DNA of 64,000 nt, taken from contig JAWWNJ010000061.1 of the NCBI GenBank assembly GCA_037176885.1, positions 620,001 through 684,000 of the forward strand, given 5' to 3'. Each line of letters begins with the position of its first letter. Position 1 is the stretch's first letter. This document shows positions 1 through 10,800 of the stretch, one piece after another. Both the position numbers and the translations under genes were made by a program. This DNA is from Favolaschia claudopus. Its lineage: Eukaryota; Basidiomycota; Agaricomycetes; Agaricales; Mycenaceae. The notes beneath the pieces are model-generated. The model was not told where the DNA came from. It saw only the letters and a list, made by a program, of their open reading frames with translations, and searched no databases.

Positions 1-397
1 CTCTCACGACCTTCTTCCCCGGGCCCGTTCTAGATTACCAAGATCACGAAAATTAAGTAAACGCAGTAACATGTTTACAGGTTTTCCCAAGGTTTTGCGA
101 GCCATAACAATGCTTTGAATTCCAGACTCCAATCAAAGTCGAGTCCTCGCCTACTGTGATGTCCACCAACACATCGAACAAATCAACGGAGTTGCTCCCT
201 TGATTTTTTTTGGACTCTCGGCCAGATACCTATTCCCTACGAACTTCTTCACTTCTTCTGTTTCTCCCTGAGAACAGGTTTAACTTTCAACTTGCACATC
301 GTTCACCAACATTGTCGCGTTTTCATATATTTTTGATGTCCTCCCAAATGGGAATATTCAGTGCATAAACCCCTCTCAAGCGAACCACCATCATCCC
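1..397. other. 5' edge of window, no gene seen
   Basis: AT-rich upstream sequence of the first F-box-like gene. I see no convincing ORF or RNA gene. The last 100 bases probably contain the promoter and 5' UTR of the gene starting at 398, but no clear TATA element stands out. Confidence 0.5.
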
Positions 398-2098
398 ATG
401 CCCCCTACGCTCATTCTCCCTAATGACATCCTCGACCGCATCCTCCAATGGTCTCCCACCTTTCAAACCCTTCTTGCCGCTATCTGTGTCTCGAAAACAT
501 GGTATAATGTCTTCCAAACCCACCCGAAATCGACACTCCGTTCAGTCGCAAGGAACGTAGTCGGGCCTGCGTTGGCAGACGCGGTGCGGGTCTTGCGCTA
601 CGCGAACAACGAAGATAGCACCGGCAGTGATGAAGAATTCGACGCGTTCAGCAAGGAGGAATTTATCCGTCTTCGAGTAAACGCCAACGTGGTCAATGAA
701 TTAGAGGCTATTTTCAGTCTGAGGTAACTTCTCTCAAAAAGAATTGCGGAGCCAACGAACGCGTAACTCATGCCATATCTTTGGCCAGGTACCGCGACAC
801 CATGTCTCAAACAAGCAAGCTTACTTTGGCGGAGTCCCTTCGATTTACGCGTGCCATGTACCGCATCATGCTATACTGCGACGTGTTTAGCATGCCCGAC
901 GATGAAGATTCAGTCATCGAACTCGAGGAAAATGAACGCGACGAAATTGTTTCACGACGCACCGCCATGCTGGACAAATATTCAACAAACGAGTTGGTGG
1001 AATTGAACGCGACGTTGACGTTCCTTCGATCAGTCGCATTGGGATCTGGCGGCGAAGATGGAGACTTCGATGATGACGACGACGCGATCCGCGGTATGTT
1101 CGCTAGTTCAATTCAATTTCTGATTTCTCTTCCTCTTAATTCTGATTAATTCGTGTAGTCAACAGCGACATGCTCATCTCGCCCGGACCAGCGAGCGTAC
1201 TGGAAGCTCATCAGTGTCAAGAAATAAGCACCCTTGTCGAGCAGATCGGCGACACCGTTTGGTCTGCTGGCCCGTTTTCCCTTCTTTTAGACTTCTTCGC
1301 AGCACCCTTGCAAATAATTTGGAACCAACGCCAGGTGGATGCCCCTTCAAACTCTGACGAAGCAATGCGAGAAATTCTTCTAGACAAACCAGAGGTCTCT
1401 CCTTCCGCCGCCGCTTGTATGCATTGTTTTATTTCTTTAGATTCAAAAGCTAATCTTGACGTTGAGGCGACCGTTGTGGGCGTCGTGATAACACACAGCT
1501 ACGCAAAGAAGCAAGTGCGTCCATTTTGTTCTCCTCAACGGTCTAGCATTCATCGTAAGAAGATTGGAACGAACTGCATCTCGATCTCCGCCCTCTCCTC
1601 CGCGGAAAAATAACCGGCAATTTTACCGACATGGGGGTGTTCGATGACGCCAAACCAAATAAAAACATTCCCAGAATAATGGCAGAACTCTTCGAAATCC
1701 CGCGAACCGAAGACGAATTCAAAGATTGGAACAAATCAGACGCATTGTGCAGCCCATGCCTCAATAAATTTGTGTCGGCGCATCTACATATTTGGTTACT
1801 GGAACGAAAACTGAAAGGTGCGTGAATTTAATATCTCCGCCACAGACCTTTTTGGATTGAGGGCATGACGGTAGACGGTTACGATGCTCTGGAAGATTGC
1901 CCGTACGTTATTCTGGTGTCTCATTTCCTGTGAAAATGCTCAGATCTGGGACAGGGATGGCTACGACTGCCAAGAGCAGACTGAGGTCACACTTCACGCC
2001 TTAACGCACAATGTGCTGTCTTTCTTTCTTTCCAATCAAACAATTAGCTCACTTTCATACAGCATCTTTGTGCGCCGAAGAAAAAGATCACTGAATGA
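398..2098 (+). CDS. F-box-like protein, copy A (7 exons, intact)
   Basis: The predicted product has 429 residues. Exons are 398-723, 789-1093, 1159-1416, 1467-1514, 1563-1821, 1955-2012 and 2063-2098; the sum divides by three. The N-terminus carries an F-box-like segment (LPNDILDRIL, then an ICVSKTWYNVF stretch), which in known F-box proteins binds SKP1 in SCF ubiquitin ligases. Downstream are paired cysteines (CDRCG in exon 4, CSPC in exon 5) and a C-terminal HNHLCAP tail, suggesting a small metal-binding fold. The gene is paralogous to 41955-43790, and that alignment fixed most splice sites. The least certain junction is exon 5 to exon 6, where I see no acceptor matching the paralogue's phase. 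The repeat breakpoint of the tandem duplication lies in intron 2 (1094-1158). Substrate and function are unknown. Confidence 0.72.
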
Positions 2099-2225
2099 TT
2101 GCAGTTCGAGCTCGACAGCCTGATATGTATTCGATCCTTGATTACACGACCCGAGGTCACTACGAATTCGACTGTGGCTTGTGTCTACTGTATGCTGTTT
2201 GTCCTGCCGCTCATAACTCAGCCGC

Positions 2226-3246
2226 TCATTCCTTCAACACCTTTTGCCGCATCTTTATCAATTGTTCCCACGTAGGGAGCGTGAACATCCCTGGCAACTG
2301 CTCCCAAACCTGTTTTTGAGCTTCGGAGAACAAACGTCGACTAACAGTTTCACAGTTGGGACATAATTGCGGATCGTTCATGTAACTGAACACCCCAGGT
2401 CCAAGAGGATTCAGATCTAAATCCAACGCAGAATTTCCATTTTGAAGTTCACTCCAACGGTCTACTGAATCCTGCGCTTGACAGATCACGTCAATGCACT
2501 CGGTCGAACTGCAAGAGACAGTTGGGAGATTGCGAAGGAATCGATAAGACATTCCGACAGCACGTATACATTGCAGTTGTGCAGCCCAACATAGTCGCAG
2601 CTCGTCGGGCTGAAGGTTGTTGAATGCATCCGATGATGGGGGAAGCTCGTTAATCCATGAATAATAGACCGCTGGAAGCAACCACAAAGCACCAACTTCG
2701 GACACAGCTCGAACTAAGCTGACTGACTCCGCGTCGGGGATAATGTGATGATCTTTCCGGCAGGGAAAAGGGGAGGTTGAGGTTTGGAATTCCGACAGAG
2801 TGGTTGGGTATAGCACGTCGAGATGGGATAAAGCACGCCGAAATAGATATGGGATGTGATATTTGTGGGCCAGTCGCATGACACCAATGACTGTGGTGAG
2901 AAGTACAGGTGATGGAGGCGGCATGAAAAAACTGCACATGAAGTGATTCAGTTGTTTACAGCTCATACCATGATCACGGACAGAGAACAGTCACCTAGAG
3001 TCGAATATCGCTCTTAGAAAACATTTCGCTTCGGCGGCCGAGTCGTGAAGACGGACAACGATGCATCCATCAACCGTCTCATCTTCCAACGGCATAGGTT
3101 GAGGTAATGTAGTCATATCTCTGAAGACAGAGGATCGAGCGGCCAGAATGCCACTGGAGACGCGGAGAGTTCTCGGCGCGAAGGACCAGGTCAGCATCGG
3201 GAAACCAAAGATAATCAACGCGGTCTGGGGCTGTACTATTGGCCAT
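2226..3246 (-). pseudogene. BTB/POZ domain gene, copy 1, frameshifted
   Basis: Exon 1 is 3246-2995 and exon 2 is 2931-2226, separated by a 63-nt intron. Relative to copies 2 and 3, five bases are missing between 3166 and 3167, inside the conserved AENSMFRV stretch of the BTB fold. The reading frame is lost there and meets a stop about 29 residues later. The remaining parts of both exons are otherwise open and similar to the paralogues. The family has an N-terminal VxxLWFPDADLVLRAE motif, a BTB core, and a second exon beginning SFFMPPPSP followed by an MRLAHKY helix. The overall coding sum (958 nt) is not divisible by three. It is probably a pseudogene, or one base-calling error away from intact. 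Confidence 0.8.
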
Positions 3247-4760
3247 AACGATTTGTGGCTTCACGGAGAATCGGGAGCCGGTGTTGAAAGGCGAGGTGAA
3301 GGCAAGAAGTTGGCGGCGCGGAAGCAAAGAAAGTCACGGACCCGACAACGCGGCGTTAGCCGAGTGATATCTCGCCATCGGAACATTCGGAGTAGAAAGT
3401 GGGCTCGGAGACGGCGGGGACCATCGTTGTTTCGTCGGTCGATGGTGGGACTCCGAGTGTCCGGTGGAGGTTAGCTTACCTCTCACTTAGTTATTCCAGC
3501 TTTCTTCGACACTTGATTACACTCAGGTACGTTCCCGTCACCCGTTCCGTTCCTTATCCGCTCACCGGAACCCTCAGATTCCTCTTCCCCCGCCAAACGG
3601 CTCGTTTTGCCGTACATAGACCCGCCTCCACTCCCTCCCTTGCACCAACGACGCAGACGCAACGAGATTCGGGCGCCTGTAGCGCGCCGAGAGGGTTAAG
3701 GTGCGTATGCACTCTTCCACTTTTTTTCTTCGCTCATGCACTTTCCCTTCCCCTCCGCCTGCCAGCGCATGACGCAGCGTCGGCAACGCGTCTCCCCTGC
3801 CCTCTCCTACTACCTCTCCTTCTTCAGCTGACTCCGTGCCTTCGCCGCAAATCAACTCCACCTCCGCGCTTGCCCCGACCCCGCCGTTTCAAGCCCACCG
3901 CTCTTCCCCGCGCACGCTCACCACTGTCATCCTCGACGCGTCCGAAGCGACGTCGGGGCCACGAATGTGCGTCGTTCGTCTTCGTTTCCCTTAATCCTCG
4001 CGCTAACGAGATTTTTCCAGCCGCCTTCTCTCCTTTCGCCCGCCTCGCTGACGCCACACGAGACCCGTGCCCCCGTTCTATTCAACGCCCGCACCAGCAC
4101 AGCCGCCTCCCCGCCGCCTCTCGGCCTCGCCACAGCAGCCCCTACCCCCGGACACGTCATCCCCGGCATTGGCGTTCCCGACCGTGTGTCGCACGCCGCC
4201 TGTTCGCGCGCTAAAGACCTTTTTAGCGCTTTCACCTCGTCCTTCCCTTCGCACCTCGGCTTCACTAACACCTCCACTCTCCTCTGCATCAGATCACTAC
4301 CTCGCACCCACCGCCCGCCTCGCCGCCGCCGCCGTTCGCGAAGCCCATGCCAACGCGTACGTACTTAAATAGAAACGAATACATGTGCGTCCCGTTCCGT
4401 CGTCTCCTTCCCATCCCCCGCCCAACTGGCACCATCCCGCCTTCTCTAGCGCCCGCACGTCCACCCTCGAACCCGCCCACACCGCCGCTCTCGTCACCCT
4501 ATCCCCGCCTCCGATTCCCACCCCGCGCCGCCCACCGCCGTCCTCCTCGACCTCATCTCCGTCTCCATCAACGCCGACTGTCGCCTCGGCACCGGGGCTC
4601 AAAATTAATTCAAAGTGAGTTGTTTCGTTTTCGACGGCGAACGAACGAGCAACTCACAGATCTTGATAGACATCGCCGCTGAGCTGTGTCGACCCCCAAG
4701 GGACGGAAATAAGCGGCGGGGGGAGTTTGATCAGAGGGGAGGGTCGGGGTGGAGGGCGGA
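3247..4760. other. Non-coding, pyrimidine-rich GC-rich block of unit 1
   Basis: This stretch is strongly C/T-rich on the plus strand with runs of CGCC and CCTCC. Open frames exist in several frames on both strands, but they look like compositional artefacts (Pro/Ser/Arg-rich, no domain). Intron-like GT...AG segments alternate with GC-rich blocks, for example a GTACGT donor near 4,355 after an alanine-rich frame. The copy in unit 2 (about 19,930-21,430) is almost identical. The subsegment 3355-3429 also recurs inverted at 63,482-63,558. I cannot assign a gene. Confidence 0.55.
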
Positions 4761-6134
4761 CTGCGTATGTATGTATTTGTAAATAGGTACCGAGCATCTA
4801 ATATATCAATTTTTTTTCTACAACGTGCTGTGTGAAATTGAGTCAGCGAAACGAAGAGAAGGATTGTTGAGTTGAGACGTACCGCTGTCGGGGCTCAAAT
4901 GCACCAAGAATAAGGCTAACAATGAGTTAGCTCGAATCGGAAGGAAGTGAAAAGGAAATCACCCACAGTATTCAAATTGAGGTATCAGTGAACGTGAAAC
5001 TGAACATCTCCAAGTCCCAAACTGTAGATGAAATATGACCAACCGAACGCGACTCACCGAAGTCGTCTGCATTCGCTCCTCTCAGATTCATACTCGGCAT
5101 AATCTGCTTCTACACACTCGACGCGCGTCAATCCAAACGAAAGAAACAAGATAAATGAAACTCGCCACTGGGTCAGTCAATCTTGCGTCGAAGTAAGCTT
5201 GTGAGGAAGTTGGCACTTGAAGAGCCGGAATTTGAAGTCTACAACCAAACCAAAACAAAAGAAGCCAAAGTCAGCGTTGACCAAAATATTGGAATCGAAA
5301 TGAAACTGAAAGTATACTGCGCTGAATTGAAATCGAAAGCATTGTGCAATGTGCATGCACGAGTGGGTCGTAGGATTCAAAGATAAGAAAAAGAGGGGAG
5401 AATAAGAGTGAAAGTGAAAGTGGCGAACGAAAGGATGGAAGAGAGAGATGAAAGTCGGATTGAACGAAAAGATTGAAATGAATTGGAAAGAATGTCGAAA
5501 TGGATTGGAACTCACCAGCTGCCCTAAACAGACAGTTGGAATGTGCGTGCATCTCTTCCGAGTCAATGCACATTAGTTTTGGAGGATAAGAATGCTAATA
5601 AGAGTAGCGCTCTTCACCGAGCATGATTTGTATTCAAGGGAATCACTGACTATGTGAACCTTGAGAAGGGTTAGTACAAGTCGAAGACGAAACAAAGTAA
5701 GTCGAGCTTACCTTTGATTGAACTCGAACGGAACGTTGATAGAGTTCAACTTATGATTAAGCTTGATACATTTTTGATGATACTAAAAATCAAGTTCAAA
5801 GTTAGCTATCCAAACGAGCCGAATGAAACCTTGCCTGAACAACTTGAAGACCTTCGAATGAAATTGAACTTGGTTAGGGTCAGTACACGTTCGAGTCAAC
5901 AACTGGTTACCTATCGCAGTCGAACATGCGCGCGCGATTCAATTCAAACTGGCATAGTACCGGCCTTCAACAGCTTCAAACCTCAAGTCAGTCAATCATC
6001 GTTTCAAATATAAACGCAGAATTCACTCACGATGCTAGCATAGTCTCGGCGTTCAGAAGTCGGACTTGATTTCGCATAGTTTCGGCCTACCTGAATGCGA
6101 AAGGTAAGTCAGCAAGCAGTCAGTTGTGAAATAT
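4761..6134. other. Non-coding, purine-rich block of unit 1 (left of insertion)
   Basis: The composition flips here: the plus strand is rich in G and A (GAATGAA, GAAAG), so the minus strand is pyrimidine-rich with intron-like signals (ACTCAC and CTTAC read as GTGAGT and GTAAG on the minus strand). No long ORF has a recognisable domain. The block continues after the retrotransposon at 12,404. Its counterpart in unit 2 runs uninterrupted through about 22,807. Confidence 0.5.
6130..6134. repeat. Target site duplication, left (AATAT)
   Basis: AATAT immediately precedes the 5' LTR and is repeated immediately after the 3' LTR at 12399-12403. Unit 2 carries a single uninterrupted AATAT in the same context (within 22,803-22,808), which is the empty site. 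Confidence 0.93.
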
Positions 6135-6553
6135 TGTCACAGTCTGGCCCATTGATTCCATCAAAGCCTGTGATCCTAACTCTCCATCAGCACAAAGGCC
6201 CAGCCTTGCCTCTAGACACAGTGGACTGATTGCCTATCGACTGTGCATTGCTGTGGAACTGTGCAAGGCTGTGCGACTGTGCACTTACTGATCTCTTACT
6301 CAGCGGACTGTGCTCTTACTCAGCCGACTGTGCTTTTACTCAGCGGACTGTGCATTTAGTCATCAGACTGTGCACTTACTCAGCAGCCTGATTAGTATCA
6401 GAGTAGTCAGTATATAAGGAGCCTGGTCTCCACTCATGTACCTTAGAGTTTTTATTCCATCATCTTCACCTGCCAACTCATACCATCCAACTGAACCTCA
6501 TCCACATCTTACCAAACACACCCAAACACTCACACACTGGCTAGTTTGTGACA
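6135..6553 (+). repeat. 5' LTR (419 bp)
   Basis: It begins TGTCACAG and ends TTTGTGACA, giving TG...CA ends. U3 contains about five degenerate 20-bp direct repeats (consensus CTTACTCAGCGGACTGTGCT, about 6,276-6,390) and a TATATAA box at 6411-6417. Transcription would start roughly 30 bp downstream, near 6445, defining R. The U3-R-U5 layout and the matching 3' LTR make this certain. Confidence 0.96.
6411..6417 (+). promoter_or_regulatory. TATA box of the retrotransposon promoter
   Basis: TATATAA lies in U3 about 28-34 bp before the predicted RNA start at 6444-6445. The predicted start coincides with the segment complementary to the candidate primer-binding site, which supports both calls. Confidence 0.75.
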
Positions 6554-6554
6554 T

Positions 6555-6567
6555 AATAAAAACTCTA
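6555..6567 (+). promoter_or_regulatory. Primer-binding site, self-priming (Tf1-like)
   Basis: One base after the 5' LTR, the segment AATAAAAACTCTA is the exact reverse complement of 6444-6456 in the same LTR (TAGAGTTTTTATT), which lies at the predicted 5' end of the transcript. This is the arrangement known from Schizosaccharomyces Tf1, where the mRNA 5' end folds back to prime reverse transcription. I did not recognise a match to a tRNA 3' end. Confidence 0.82.
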
Positions 6568-6975
6568 TCCTCCTACCCTCGTACCAACCTCAACATTTTC
6601 AATCCTACCCTCCTCTCCTCTCTCCCTCTCTTCTCCTTCCACTTTCCCTCTCCTTCTTCTGAAGGTACGTCTCACCTATCTTTTCTTTTCTCTACAGATC
6701 AGCAGAGCATCCCCTCGTGTGAACTGCACTTGACGTTTGTTTTACAAACTTAAGTAGCTAAAGGGAGAAATTACCTTGCGGGGTACTCCGAGAGTGCTAG
6801 ACTCTTTTCACCTGCAAAAGACTGTTCTGTTTTCCTACCCTCTGTTCTGGATTCTACCTGGAATTATCGTACCACCCTCCAAATAATCACTTCTCTTCCC
6901 AACTCTCCTATCTTACCTTCATCACCTTCTACTCCCCCAAGCTCTTGGGATATTCCTACTCCTTCTACCCCTACC

Positions 6976-7896
6976 ATGACATCTTCTAAAGTAATCCTCG
7001 CTACTCAACCTCCATTCTTCGATGGCGACAAATCGAAATGGAATAATTTCTATGATTCTCTCACTACCTACCTCGCTGCCTATGAGGCGGACTTTGACAC
7101 GGACAAGAAGAAAATCTGGTTCACCATTTCTCACCTCCGTAAGGAGAATGGTGCTGACTGTACAGCGTCAGATTGGGTTCGTAACTGGAAGAAGCGCAAT
7201 CTTACCAGCGCTACTCTCTCTCCTACTTACGCATTCAACAACCTGGTTTCTGAACTTGAGGCTGCATTCAAAGATCAGAATGCTTCTCAGATTGCCCATG
7301 TCAAGCTCACCAGTACACCACAAGGCAGATCCTCCCTTACCGAATTCTTCCAACGCTTCGAATTGCTGGCAGAGCAGGCAGGCTATTCTCCTAATGCCGC
7401 TGCAACACCATACAATGCTTTCCTCATTGAACTCTTGGAGTCTCTTGTCTCTCATCACATTGTTGGACAAATGTATGTTGGAGGTGCGGCTCTGCCCACC
7501 ACATACAAAGACTTCAAGGAGCGTCTGATTCAGATTGACGCTAATATACAAAGAGGAAAAATTCGAGGTAATCACTCAGTCATTCATACCCCTCACACAA
7601 CAACCCCTACCTCGACACTTGCACATTCACCACCTACCTCTCAGGGTACCGTGCCGAATCTTGCTATACCACTTATCAATGGTCCTGTACCTATGGATGT
7701 TGATAAGCAGGCACAGCGTGGACGAACTTTTCGCTGTTACAACTGTGGAAAGTTTGGTCACATCAAGCAAGACTGCCCTCATGCTCCTAAACAAGGGTTC
7801 AACCTTCGCTCTCTGGTCACTCAAATCAAGGAAGAGGACCAGGACAGTGAAGTGTTGAAAGCTCTGGCTGGTGCATTGCGCGAGAAGGGTTTTTGA
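6976..7896 (+). CDS. gag: Retrotransposon Gag protein
   Basis: This 306-residue protein opens with an ATG in a context upstream of which no other in-frame ATG fits. An alpha-helical capsid-like retrotrans_gag region spans roughly residues 20-210 (motifs such as FFDGDKSKWNNF and LTEFFQRFELLAEQAGY). A low-complexity Thr/Pro linker follows. A CCHC zinc knuckle lies at C254-C257-H262-C267 (C-X2-C-X4-H-X4-C), for RNA packaging. The stop TGA at 7894-7896 overlaps the ATG of pol (TGATG). A slippery-type heptamer GGGTTTT lies at 7887-7893 in the gag frame just before the stop. The protein assembles the cytoplasmic virus-like particle. Confidence 0.95.
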   Translation: MTSSKVILATQPPFFDGDKSKWNNFYDSLTTYLAAYEADFDTDKKKIWFTISHLRKENGADCTASDWVRNWKKRNLTSATLSPTYAFNNLVSELEAAFKDQNASQIAHVKLTSTPQGRSSLTEFFQRFELLAEQAGYSPNAAATPYNAFLIELLESLVSHHIVGQMYVGGAALPTTYKDFKERLIQIDANIQRGKIRGNHSVIHTPHTTTPTSTLAHSPPTSQGTVPNLAIPLINGPVPMDVDKQAQRGRTFRCYNCGKFGHIKQDCPHAPKQGFNLRSLVTQIKEEDQDSEVLKALAGALREKGF

Positions 7897-10800
7897 TGCG
7901 CTCCACTCCCAAAGCCAAGGAGATGGGGCCTGAACAAGGAAAGTACGGACGGTTCACAGTGCTAGGCAGTATCGAAACTGAGCCTGTGGAACCTGACACC
8001 CACACTGGAATAAACTCGTCACTACGGAATAATATTCAGCATCTGTTGGTCAATACATTAGAACAGAAACGTAATCTTAGGATCTCTGAAAATAAGAATC
8101 GGATTCAGAATATTAAAAACCGTAGGCGTGATGAGCAGAATAAGCGCTGGGGTGCTTTCAAGAAATTGGCTCGCGGAATCAAGACCGCGTCATCAAAGGT
8201 TGAAAAGGGAAGCATAGCTTCGGAGGCTCAATCCTCGAAAGAGGAGGTAGCGCCTAGTAACAGAACTCGTACTTCAGTTTCCCCTCGCATTCGGGAGGCT
8301 TCCCACCAACAGAAAGGTCCAAAGCCTGACCGACTAACTCAGGAGCTGAAGCAGCTACAGCGTGAGCGCAGACACCACGAAATGCTGGTCCCAGTCATGT
8401 TGACTGCCTTGGATACTGGAAAGACTCGATCAGTAAAGGCATTGCTTGACAATGGCTGCACACATACCTGCATTGATCGAGATTATGCCAAGGCAGAAGG
8501 CTTCGACATGAAGGAACTGGATGTCCACATTGTTGCTCGAAATGCGGACGGCACAGAAAACACCAGGGGAAAGATCACTCATTATGTGGAGCTTCTCATG
8601 GCTGTTGGTCCCCACCAGGAGAAGCAACGTTTTCTGGTCACAGGACTGGGAAAGGCCAGGGTCTTCATTGGGTATGATTGGTTGTTCAAGCATAACCCTG
8701 AGATCAACTGGCGATCCCAGAAGATCCTGTTTAGTAGGTGCCCTCCGGAATGCAATGTGGATGGAACGAAGTCTTGGAATGGTTCTCCTGTCAAGGAAGT
8801 ACTTGAAGATGATGAATCAATTCTTCTTGTGGACTTTGCAGAAGCAATTGATTTACGTCTGAAGGAAACTCCTGCACAACGTCTGGCAGAGAAATCCATG
8901 CAGGCCAAAGGAGCGTCCCCAGCACAGATCCCTTTTCCATATCGTCAATTTACTGGAGTCTTTTCAAAGGAGTCCTTTGATTCCCTCCCAGAGCGACGTC
9001 CATGGGATCATGCTATAGAACTCAAACCAGATGCAAAGACGGTGGACTGTAAAATCTACCCTCTGTCTCGGAATGAACAGGAGAAATTGGATGAATTCCT
9101 GGATGAGAACTTGAAGACTGGGCGTATTAAACCATCAAAATCCCCAATGGCCTCTGCCTTCTTCTTTGTCAAGAAAAAGGATGGCACTTTGCGTCCTGTC
9201 CAGGATTACCGAAAGCTCAATGAGATGACTATAAAGAATCGGTACCCTCTACCCCTCATCTCAGAACTAGTGAACCAGCTCCGTGGTGCCAAGTTCTTTA
9301 CCAAACTTGACATCCGGTGGGGGTATAACAATGTTCGCATCAAGGATGGAGATGAGTGGAAAGCAGCATTTCGTACCAATCGTGGGCTGTTCGAGCCCTT
9401 GGTTATGTTCTTTGGTCTCACCAATTCTCCCGCTACGTTCCAGACTATGATGAACGACATTCTCCGCGAACTCATCAATGAAGGCAAGGTTGTTGTTTAT
9501 CTTGATGATATCCTTATCTTCACGGAAACACTAGAGGAGCATCGCAGAATTGTACAACGTGTCTTGAAGATTCTCCAGCAGCACAAGCTCTATCTCAAAC
9601 CTGAAAAATGCGAGTTCGAACGCACTGAGATAGAGTACTTGGGAGTCATCATTGGACACAATTCAATGCGCATGGATCCTGTGAAGATTAAGGGTGTTAT
9701 GGAATGGCCAGAACCAAAGACTGTCAAACAGGTTCAGGCTTTCCTTGGGTTTACGAACTTCTACCGAAGATTTGTGCGTGGCTACAGCGAAATTGCCAAA
9801 CCTCTCACCAAGCTCACTGGGAAATTGCAGTGGGAATGGGGTGAAGAACAACAGGCAGCTTTCCAGAAACTCAAGGATCGTATTGCAGAGGATGCAGTTC
9901 TGGCTCTCCCTAATGATGTTGGTCAATTCCGTCTTGAAGCTGATGCTTCTGAAGGCGCAGTTGGTTCTGTCCTCAGTCAAAAGCAGGATGGAGTCTGGCG
10001 CCCTGTGGCATTTATGTCCCATGGCTTGAATGAAACGGAACGCAACTACGAGATCTATGACAAGGAGATGCTGGCTATCATGCTCTCGCTTGAAGAGTGG
10101 CGTCAACTGCTTATGGGGGCAGCCGAAACATTTGAGATATTCACAGACCATCAGAATCTTGAATACTTCAAAAAGCCTCAGAAGCTTAATCGACGTCAGG
10201 CACGCTGGGTCACTGAACTATCCCAGTTTGACTTTACTCTTCACCATCGTCCTGGAGCACTCAATCGAAAGGCAGATCTCCTCTCTCGTCGTGCAGATCA
10301 TGATCAGGGCCGAAATGACAACAAGGACATCACTGTCCTCAAACCCGAACTCTTCCGATCAACAGAGTTTGTGATTGAGGGACAGGATGAACAGCTGATG
10401 ACTCGCATCAAGGCAGCAAAGCTGTTGGACACCAGTGTCAAATTAGCTCTCCAGAAGTCTCTGCCTGATTGGAAGCGCGAAGGTGATCTTATCTTCCATC
10501 GGGATTTGATCTATGTGCCCCGAGATGAAAAGTTGCGAGATGACATCATCAGACTCCATCACGACCCCGCGCTTCTGGGCCATCCAGGAGAGAACCGCAC
10601 TCAAGAGCTCCTTGAGCGTAACTTTTGGTGGCCTAGGATGGGCAACCAGATCAAGGACTACATCTGGAAGTGTGAAGTCTGTCAACGCACCCGCATTCGG
10701 CGCAAGACAACAGGTGCTCTTCATCCTCAGAAGATTGCTTCTGGTCCCTGGGAGATCATCTCCATGGATCTGATTGGTCCGCTCCCGCTAAGCAATGGTT

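Noticed and set aside
1417..1440. 24-nt intron in F-box copy A (GTATGC...TTTAG)
   Set aside because: Too short. Using the AG at 1466 gives a 50-nt intron and an exon that aligns with paralogue D (CxxCG motif).
3399..4214. 271-codon open frame in the C/T-rich block, repeated in unit 2
   Set aside because: Pro/Ser/Arg-rich in all frames, overlaps equally open frames on the other strand, starts at an arbitrary Met, and has no domain. It is explained by base composition.
7893..7895. TTG as start of pol
   Set aside because: Not a plausible eukaryotic start. Either frameshifting from gag or the ATG at 7896 is more likely.
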